From positions 310,001-374,000 of the forward strand of contig SMMW01000039.1 of assembly GCA_004794655.1 (NCBI GenBank): a DNA stretch of 64,000 nt, read 5' to 3'. A program made the translations under genes and the position numbers. A model generated the notes under the pieces. It did no database searches and had not been told where the DNA came from. It saw only the letters and a program-made list of their open reading frames with translations. Position 1 is the stretch's first letter. Each line of letters opens with the position of its first letter. This DNA comes from Marisa cornuarietis. Lineage: Eukaryota > Mollusca > Gastropoda > Architaenioglossa > Ampullariidae. Below are positions 55,117 through 64,000 of the stretch, in pieces.

Positions 55117-58100
55117 GGCCTGTTCAACATCTTTACTGACATGCTAAGGTCAACACAGTAGCCTTTCAGATGGAGATCATCCCATTTTAAGCTAAAGATT
55201 GACCCTTGTTAGACATGAAATCAACCTCAACGGTGTTGACAAGTTTACAAAATGGAGCACCATCATTAGTTATTTGTCGCTGATAAATATGCCTTATTTA
55301 TTAAATGTTGAGAAGAACACACATTGATTTCCCTATTATAACTTCTCAGATCACTAAAGACTGCAGCCAGTGTGAGAGTTTTGAAAATATGCAACTAGAT
55401 TTTTTTATGACTTTTATTGCATACCTTCCAGCAAAACTATGTGCATAGATATTGACAGTCTTTAGGCAAAAACCAAGAACAAATTGGTGTTTGACAAATG
55501 AGCAATTTAATTTAGGTTCTTTATTTTAAAAGCAAGCAAAAGTGTCAAAATTCACTTTTGGATTCCACTGAAATTATTCAGATTTTGAATGTCTTATGCC
55601 AAGGCATCCACAAACTACAGCCCAAAACACAGTTCAAGCATAAAAAGAGAAGACAATGATCACTGTACACTTTGAAATAGACCTCTATGGAATTTCTACC
55701 ACAACAATTTCTATAATAAAGTGGAAGACAATTGATGTTAATGCAATACAGAAACGGAACTGAGGCATGTAGCTGTTATTGTTAGACCTTGTAGCTTCTC
55801 TAACCACAAAAATAAATAACACACATACCTACATGCACTCCCATACACACAGGCTTATACTTTTAAAAAAATCAGCATCTACAAAAATAAACCATACAGA
55901 TATGTTGTCTATTTAGAATCTTGTCTGCGACAAACACCAGGCCAGCATTTTGAATGACTTGTCATCACACCTTAGACTGTATCTTAGTTATGCTGGAACT
56001 GTTGTTAATAAACTGACAAAAAAAATGTTACCCATGGATGAAAAAAAATGAACAAAACAAAAAACATCATTCACTTGTGGGAGGTTCAAAACAGTTATAT
56101 GTGTATGCTTCTTGTAAACCTAATGGAGCTTTTTCAGCAATGGAAGAGTAGGCTCTGAATGGGATGGGCGATAGGGATGCTCATCAATGACACAACAATG
56201 GCTCATACTTGCTGCTCAATCTCTAAACAAAAGTACTAACCGTGCATGGAGCAAAATGTTTGATGCCTATTATAGATTTTATTCGCTTTTACTGGCACAG
56301 AATCTCCACGAAGGCTAGCACGACTTTGTTATTTCTGTCAAGTTGACACTGGAGACCATCTGCTCCTGAGATGATTATATTTACTTGAACAGCATTATGA
56401 CAGATTTCATCTAAAGAAGCCATGATTCTAATATTATTAAAAAACACATCAAAATCATGAATAGTTAAGAATCTTGGTCACTATAAAAAAGGTCAGTATA
56501 AAAAAGGTCATTACCTTATACCAAAGATAAATAAAACCAGTTCACTCAGTAATCATCACCCTATGCTGTCACAACGTGTTTCTCGTTTGTGACAACTAGA
56601 CCATGTAGCATTTAAGGACAGCTTACAAATCTCCTTTTTGTGAAAACATGACACTCTTTAACAAACAGCAATGTGTGTGTGACTATAGCCATCATGCAAC
56701 CTTTGGTCACTGCACATTGTCCAAACAGTGGTCAGAATTACAAAGTAAATCACTGTGTTCAGCAAGTGAAACTGTTACTTGGCATTACCATAGCAGGACA
56801 ATAAATTAAGCAAGCAAAACAGCATAAACATTTCATGCAAAGGGTCCAGATCAAGTCTGCAAAACACTAAAATTCACAGACTGTTTTTTCTTTAGAAAAA
56901 CAAAACTGAACTTTCACCTATGCCTGCCCCACTTTTAAAGAAAGGAAAAAAATGGTAGTGTTAAACCTACTTCACTCTCACATTGATCTACACCTGCAAC
57001 TGGCCTATCAAACTTTCCATTACAGGTGACCTTGACCCATGGAGAATACAGCATCTCAGCTTACCCAAAGACTGAGTCTTGGTGTCATATGCTGTGCACT
57101 GTTCTGTGCTAGTATAGTAAACTTGTGTATTACACTACCATTCACTCGTGCCTTAATTTTGTGGTGCCAACAACAGCAAAAATGCACAAAAGCAGTTAAA
57201 TGAAATCAATCATCATGTCCTCCAATTTTTTGAGACATCTTAGGGAAAAAAGGTTGAAGAAAAATAAAAGAACAGATGCAAAATGATGTTTTTCCTACTA
57301 TTTAGTTCAACATCTAAAAAACAAAAATGGATTTCAAATGAAAAGTTATGCCGTCAGAAAATAAAAGGAAATGGTTGTGTGGAAGATCTAGAAATAACAG
57401 TTCTGATTTTGTACCTGAAAAGGTAAAACAATTCAGAGTATGTTTTTCCTTGTGGAGCCATTTACAAAACAACAATAACCAGGAAGTTTTTTTAAAATCC
57501 ACAATTTCCTTTTCACTATAAAAAAAAATCTGTTTTTCCCGTTCCTTTTTGAATGAAAGAAATGTTCTCTAAGATAATGTCATTGATACTTTAATCTTAA
57601 ATTTCTCTGACGAGTCTGTCACAGGTTCTCCATAACTTGAAAAAAAACCAATCACAAGCACAGATTTTTATGCAAACTTTTCTGTCCTGGGTGTTTTTTA
57701 CACTTTTTTTGTACATTTTTACAAGAATAGAATAGGGTGAACAAGAACATGGTTTCCATGGAAAATGGAGAAGACCATTAGGAAAAAAAAGAACAACTTG
57801 CAAATGTAAGCAAACAACTTGCAACAAATGTAAATTACCATAAGAACAAATGCTTTATAAAGAAACAGAAAGGTTTCATGGTGCGGGTGCTATGGAGAGT
57901 ATACAAAACACCAAAACAAACCAAGAAAAATTGAGACAGTCACATGGAAGAAATAAAAGGTAAAAGAACAAAGACTAGATATGGACCAACTGCAAGCAGA
58001 GAGTAAAAAAGTTTCAATGCTTGCTACAGACATGCTTGTGCTGAAAAACAAAATCACTACAAGAACTTTATGCCTTTCTGAATTGTTTTACTTCATGTCA

Positions 58101-61100
58101 CAAATATACTAATGGAAAGGTGGTAAAATGGCAATGACAGCAAACTAAAACATTTACTTTTGCTGGAGAAGCATTTGGGTCAAGGCTCAACACACTGCTG
58201 AAAGTCTATGTATGAGTTTCTCCAGCTACTAGTACACTTGTTTTATTTGTACATGGTACTAACTATACAATGTTCACAGTTGTTGAAAAGAATTTGGTAC
58301 AATCACCACAATTTTCAATACTGAAATGGAAGGAGCTATATAAACTATGAGTACAATTCTCTCCCTTTTTTCTGTAACTTTTTGAAGAATCTGAACACAA
58401 ATCTCTAGAATTATGACTTAAAAATATAACTTACAGGCACAATTGCATTAAAAGAAAGATGGAACTCTGTTTACATGGTTAAAACATTTGCTACAAATCA
58501 ATTTACAAGTCATACTATTAACAAGAAGTATTTGCAGTGTACCCTGCTCAATTTAGATAAATATTGCTTCTGCTAATATGCCAAAATGCTTGCACATAGA
58601 CACATACTTCCCCAAAGTCAACTTTTTGTACCCTGTACACTTTTTCTCAAGTATTTCACTCCCAACCTTCCCTCTCACATCCAAGCACTCATCCTGAATA
58701 CAAAGAAAACGCAGCATTTTGTGTTAAAACTCTTTGTAAGTAAAGTAGCTGATTTTTAAAAGTTGGAAACCCTGCTAGGATGGGTGGATATCACTGCATA
58801 TGACAATACCTGCTCATTTACTGGAATGATAGTAGAAAATATAAACTAAACTTTGTATTTGAACACAGATCTACAGCAACATCTTAATTTAAATTACAGC
58901 AAGAAAAAAACAAGTTATGTACATAGGTACATGAAATATGAAACAAAATATCGCCCATTAACTGTATGCAGAATGTGAAGTACAATGAAGTCATCAGCTT
59001 GCATACACATTAAAAAAAAAATTCAGTCCCTTTAAACTTGGCTCTCATTTGTCACATGTTGTTAGGACCATGCACCTTCAGCAGATGATCTGTCTGAAGT
59101 GCTCAATCAAGCATGCAATACTTCAGAAGACCACCTCTACAACCATGCAATTTCTTGAGTCAGAATCAATTTCTTGACCAAAAAGACTTTAACTTCACAT
59201 GGTTGTTTATATTAGCCCAAATTTATAATTTTCAGAAGAAAAAAAACATTTTACATAAAAAATCTTATTTTCGAGCTAGATTCTTTGGTTGTTTTTTTCT
59301 TTTTTTCTCCATTCCTCTGTGCATTTGTTTCGAGATCCGCTGCTAAATGCACACTGCAATCAATATGGTTTTACATTATAAAGCACCCTGAATGTCATCC
59401 AAGGCTATTATGATTTGCACCACAAATGTGTTAATCTTTTCAAGGAGAAAAATTATATTTTAAACACAGCTTGAAGTGGGGAAAGCATTTTTACAATGCA
59501 CTTGAAATAGAATCAATTTATTTTTAAATAAATGCAAAACTTGGGTGCTCGAATCCTTGAACATCTATGCCTGCCAGTGATGTTTTGTGTCTCACTGATT
59601 GCATGCCGGTGCACACCACAATCAACATGCTCTCCTTGTTCACAGCCACACTAAGGAGTAGCACATACTTTCTCTCCTTTATCCAGCTGCAAGACAGAGT
59701 TACACAAAGAAATCAAAAACCATTAGCTTTAGCATAGTTTTCTCTTCGTTAACAAGCGAGCTCCACAATTCAGCTTGCTTTGACCCTTAACCTACGTTTA
59801 CTTGGATGAGGTAGGGAAAGGTGTAGGAGGAGGAAACAGGAGAGAGAGTAAGAAGCTAACAGAGCTCTCCTTCATGGTGAGCCCTTTGCTAGGCACAGCA
59901 GGGCTGGGATATCCAGACAGGACCCCTCTTTAATATTTCTGGATCAGACTAGTCTAATGGGACAATGACTAACAAGTTGTATTTTCATGCAGTTTGTGAC
60001 AGTGGCAAGCTTGGTCGGTTGCACAAAACCCATGTGACCGTCTGCTTTCTGGAAGCAAACTTCGTCATATTAACCACTGACTGAATATAATTTATCTTTC
60101 TCAATTTAGGATATTCATGCATATGTATACAGTGATGTTTAGAAAAATATGTTATTTCGATGAAGAATGATTGCCAACAACACCCAATTTTGAAATAAAT
60201 AACAATTTTAACCAAAATGCAGGTTAAGTGATTGAAATATAAATATGGCTTCATTTACAGGTCATGTTAAAGATGCCAACTTCTTTCGCCCTTAGGTCTA
60301 AACACAATCTAGGCAACCAGATTTGACATCAACCAGTGTGGTAAGACTCATTGTATGCACATACAACAACAGCTGGATGACACCTTCATGGTACAATGCT
60401 GCATTCCTATATTAAGTGCAGATACCATGTGGAAAAGCAATACATTCCAAAAAATGAAAAAAAAAACCAGCACAAAAGTACAGCCTCCTCTCGAGATTCA
60501 TTTTAGAAATAACTTTGCTGTACAGCACAATGACACACATAAGGTGATTTTAAAAAGTGAAAGACAAATATGCACCAACTTTCAAAGCCTGTAAACTTTA
60601 AAAACATGACATACATGAGTTATGACCTGCAGATGATACTTTTTTTTGGCAACAACTCTTTCCTGAAACTTTCATGCATATGTAGTACCACAACCTATGA
60701 CAATGATATGTACAAGTAGAAAAAAAAAAGAGTTCACGACAAAGCCATAAACTTCCACTTCATGTCATTTTCATCAAAGCTGATGAAGTGTTACTAATTA
60801 TATCACAGGGTAAGACAATGAACAAGCCAATCTGAGGATCAGCTAAATACATCAGTAACTTAAAATTTTTAAGCTATAAAGTCATGTTCAAAACAACTAC
60901 CTCCAGCTCGACAAGCGGTGGAAGGAGCCTTTCACACTATCACTTTAATCAGCCTTTTCTATTGAGGCTAAACAAAATTTTAGGGTTTTTCTCAAAGGTG
61001 CCATAGTTGCACTGCGCAACAACTTCTTTTCTTAGTGGTAATATTAAGTATTCCCATGTTTTTCTTACTGAAAACTATACAGTTAAACTCATGTTCCACT

Positions 61101-62929
61101 ATTACACAAGAAAATATATGTATTACATCACAAATCTGCTAATGTTCAGTAAAAGACCATTAGAAATATGCAAGTTTAATATTTCCACAAGGTTACTGAG
61201 AAAATTGGTGGGGTTTCTCCCTCTGACAAACCAAAGTCTTCATCTCTTTATACTTTCTTTATTATCTAACCAACCTATCACACCCATTGACCAAATTTTT
61301 AAAACTGCTTTTGGTTTTCTTTTGCCAGAGCAAAGCCATTTCAAAGCTTCAATAACAATACTAGACAGTTATTCAATAACAAAATTTGGGTGTTAGCAGT
61401 TATGATAAGTTTATCTGGATCAACTTAATTCATATTTTAATCCTTCTCTTGCATTCATGAAAGCATAAGTTACTGTCATTAAGAAAGACTACTGCTCATT
61501 CCTACCTTTAACTCAAGAAGAAGCAAATGCATTTGTGTCTTGAGCCAATGTTTCATTTCAACAAAGTGGAGGTCACACTAGTAAGCTTGTGAGCTTGCCA
61601 CAACGTACCCCCAAAAAGAACAGCGGTGCAAAACATGGTAAACCAGGTATCCCAAATATATCAATCAACTGTAATCTCTTTCTCCATTCCTTCAGTTAAC
61701 TGCTTATTTGCTCTCTTGGTTATGTTATTTTTGCAATTGTTAAGATTCTCAACATGTTTGTAGTGAACAAAGAACTTATTGCCTTTCTTCTGGCACCTTT
61801 TGCTTCCAAAACCAGATGTCTTACAGGCCAGCGTAAAAACACTGACTCAGAAGTGTAACTGTCTTCTGTAAATGAAAGCTTCATATTAGGAACATCAAAA
61901 TAGTCTGCTATTCGAAATGAGTTTATAAAAATGCCTTTGTTAGACAGACTCAATACGAAAGTGGCAATCTGAAGAAAGAACTGTCTTTCACCACATACAT
62001 CTAGAGAATGGGGTATTACATATTGTAATGCAAAGCTGATGTCTCTGGAAGAGAAATTACCTCCCATTATACAAATTACTAAATAATTTCACAATGGTGT
62101 TGGCAGTAACTATCATAAAAATAATAGATCTAATTCTGTAAGCATTTTTTTTCCAGAACTTTGTAGGTACAGATAACCCATTAAAGCAAAACTAGATCTG
62201 AGTTAAACAATCAGGATTTTGAACAAATTGAGAATCTCTTCACTACTTTCTTGAAAGTTTTCTTTGACTTTCTTTATGACCACCACAGCTTGAGATTTAC
62301 TTTATACATTTTCGGTGGCTTAAATTAATCCACTGACCAAATTCAAATGATCTCTGCAATATGGTTAAGATTAAACAATAAGCTGCATAATAAACAGTTT
62401 AGATTTTTTAAAAACTTTTCAGCTATGTCATGAAAAAAGCAAACTCATCTGTTTTTAAAGACAAAAGGCTATTTTTACATCTGCAAGAATACCTGATGAA
62501 CTCTTCCCCTTTCTGCCACATTTGAGCATAAGACACTTTATGCAATATTTTAAGCATGTCATCTTGTCATCTCAATCCATTAATATTTCTGCTCTCCTGA
62601 AATCCACCACCATTGCTTATATAGGGATTTTCAGTCTTTGAGAACAATCAATCAATGGCTCACATATACGTCTTTAAACTGGATCTTGGACATTGATGAA
62701 AATCATATAACTGAAAAACAATTTACAAAAACAATGATGTATAAACATGGTCATAAGTATCCATCTAATACTAGGGCATGTTGGGATACAGTGAGGAAGA
62801 TAAAGTGAGCAAATGCTGTCTGTGCTGTTTGTTCAAAGGTCAGCACGAGACAAACTGACACGATGAAGGTTGGCTAAATGTGTTCTTCAACCAGACACAA
62901 AACAGCAGAAAATGTTGTTAAAACCCAAG
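55117..62929. other. 7.8-kb stretch without recognised genes (converging 3' UTRs)
   Basis: MORN1 (plus) and the LIM-protein gene (minus) converge across this AT-rich stretch. No frame here resembles a known protein, and no LINE, SINE or mariner was recognised, unlike the rest of the window. The likeliest contents are the MORN1 3' UTR on the left and a long 3' UTR of the LIM gene on the right. Poly(A) motifs occur on both strands but do not settle the ends. Confidence 0.45.
56007..56012 (+). terminator. Possible MORN1 polyadenylation signal
   Basis: AATAAA about 890 nt after the MORN1 stop codon, with an A-rich stretch following. Other sites are possible. Confidence 0.35.
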
Positions 62930-63493
62930 TTACAAGTCTGTGATGGTATAGGTGGTGGGCTTGGCACTTGTAGGCCGAGGTGGTGGAAGCGTGGACGGCT
63001 GGGGTGGGATTGGGGCAGTGCGGTAGTTGTTGGTGGAGCTGCTGTCCCTGGTTGATGACATGTGCTGTGGACTGAGGGGTGAAGGGGGCAAGGAGCCCCC
63101 GTTGGGAAGCACTGATGTGCCGTTCCCATAGTGCAGGCCAGAATGTGGGTAGAAGCCAGGACTAAACCCCATCCCACCACCTGTACTGCCACTGCTGCTA
63201 CCACCGTTGCCACTACCAGCCCCTCCACCTGAACCCGACAGCATCAGCGGAGGAGCTCCAAAGTTCTGCATGGATATTGCTGTGTAGGAGGATGGGCAGC
63301 TTGCAGGCAGGGACAAGCTGTGGCGGGGATCACGAGCAGTGTTTTGAATGTTACGGGTGGTTGGGTCAACGAAGAAAGTCTGGTCAGGGTACTGAGATGA
63401 CAAACACTTGATGTGACAAGTGTGGCACAGAAGCCGTTCACCCAGAGGGTAGCAACGCTTGTCAGGTTCATCTGTCAGCTGAAGGCCACAGTC
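62930..63493 (-). CDS. jub: Ajuba/LIMD1/WTIP-family LIM protein, last coding exon
   Basis: A single 564-nt exon in phase 0 (acceptor ttctag, stop TAA at 62930-62932). It starts inside the final LIM domain: DCGLQLTDEPDKRCYPLGER, then LLCHTCHIKCL, which supplies zinc ligands of the last finger. About 155 further residues follow: QYPDQTFFVDPTTRNIQ, a Gly/Ser-rich run, then Ser/Pro-rich sequence, ending TTYTITDL. The wording CGLQL(T/S)DE...RCYPL...LLCH.CH is typical of the third LIM domain of Ajuba, LIMD1 and WTIP proteins, adaptors of cell junctions that restrain LATS/Hippo signalling. The final T-D-L fits a class I PDZ ligand, as in LPP and WTIP. Upstream exons lie beyond the right edge. Zyxin/LPP is the main alternative. 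Confidence 0.78.
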   Translation of the reverse strand, partial: DCGLQLTDEPDKRCYPLGERLLCHTCHIKCLSSQYPDQTFFVDPTTRNIQNTARDPRHSLSLPASCPSSYTAISMQNFGAPPLMLSGSGGGAGSGNGGSSSGSTGGGMGFSPGFYPHSGLHYGNGTSVLPNGGSLPPSPLSPQHMSSTRDSSSTNNYRTAPIPPQPSTLPPPRPTSAKPTTYTITDL

Positions 63494-64000
63494 CTAGAAG
63501 AAAATAAAACAAACTTGATCAAAATACAACTGCCAAGGTATTATTTAATTCACAGTCAGAAGCAAAGCTTTCTATTTCTATTACTCATGACCGTCAATGA
63601 ATCAAAGGTAATATCCACATCAAAAACAGGACAAAATCTGTCTTTAATACTGAACATTTCAAGACATAGTACACATTACTTTAGTTCTTCATTTTAAACC
63701 CTAAAGTTACAACCAACCCATCATGGCTGAATTGCACTTTTTTCTCCAAGTGAGAGAATCTTAAAAAAAAGGACATGCAGTAGAAGCCTAAAGACAACAT
63801 GATGCATAATAAAGGCGCCATGGTCAATGCCTCATCAAATAAAAGATATTTCTAAAGGCACCAGTCTTTGGTTTAAAATTGTAAGACAGCAAAAAGAAAC
63901 CCTGGCACCTAAACAACCAGTAAAGTATTTGCTGCTACAGCTAGATAGTTGTACTTATATCTTTACTATGATTAGTTCCATGCAGGCCAAAACTCTGTGA
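63494..64000 (-). other. Intron of the LIM-protein gene
   Basis: Sequence upstream (minus strand) of the last LIM exon acceptor. AT-rich, with no coding signal, and it runs off the window. Confidence 0.6.

Noticed and set aside
61007..61396. 129-residue plus-strand open frame
   Set aside because: AT-driven frame rich in Phe/Leu/Ile/Tyr with no family resemblance; antisense to the probable LIM-gene 3' UTR.
61720..62067. 115-residue minus-strand open frame near the LIM gene
   Set aside because: No recognisable domain, no splice partners, and it lies in the probable 3' UTR of the LIM gene.

Overview
This is an AT-rich, intron-rich animal nuclear genome window with no bacterial-type features. 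Coding exons are short and split by GT-AG introns full of decayed retrotransposons, tRNA-like SINEs, mariner relics and microsatellites. The protein set (TMX3, prefoldin 4, NECAB, MORN1 and an Ajuba/WTIP-type LIM protein) together with the LINE and SINE style suggests a lophotrochozoan, most likely a gastropod mollusc. The species call is inference. Gene calls come from spliced translation by eye: for each model I checked that splice phases chain and that exon lengths sum to a multiple of three where the gene is complete.

Layout. (1) About 2.27-7.74 kb, minus: 5' half of TMX3, an ER membrane thioredoxin/PDI. (2) 7.91-12.29 kb, plus: complete PFDN4 (prefoldin subunit 4), head-to-head with TMX3 and carrying a predicted U12-type AT-AC intron. 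(3) 13.54-17.17 kb, minus: an unidentified three-exon gene of 225 residues whose first intron holds a mariner relic. (4) 20.10-32.35 kb, minus: complete 12-exon NECAB gene (EF-hand plus ABM-like domain, 334 residues). (5) 32.42-55.12 kb, plus: complete 15-exon MORN1 (623 residues), head-to-head with NECAB with only 67 bp between the start codons and a TCTCGCGAGA palindrome between them. (6) 62.93-63.49 kb, minus: last coding exon of an Ajuba/LIMD1/WTIP-family LIM protein that continues beyond the right edge.

The rest is introns, UTRs and repeats: LINE fragments of at least two families, a dispersed tRNA-like SINE, a separate young SINE with a perfect 17-bp target duplication, a mariner with both TIRs and TA duplications but a lost catalytic Asp, a P-element/THAP9-like relic, a relic of the CYFC/EWRLFIDSS repetitive protein family, a 1.7 kb TIR-bounded composite in PFDN4 intron 1, and a minisatellite. 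The genes do not form a pathway. The clearest organisational feature is two divergent gene pairs with very short shared promoters. I saw no operon, CRISPR array, rRNA or tRNA gene.
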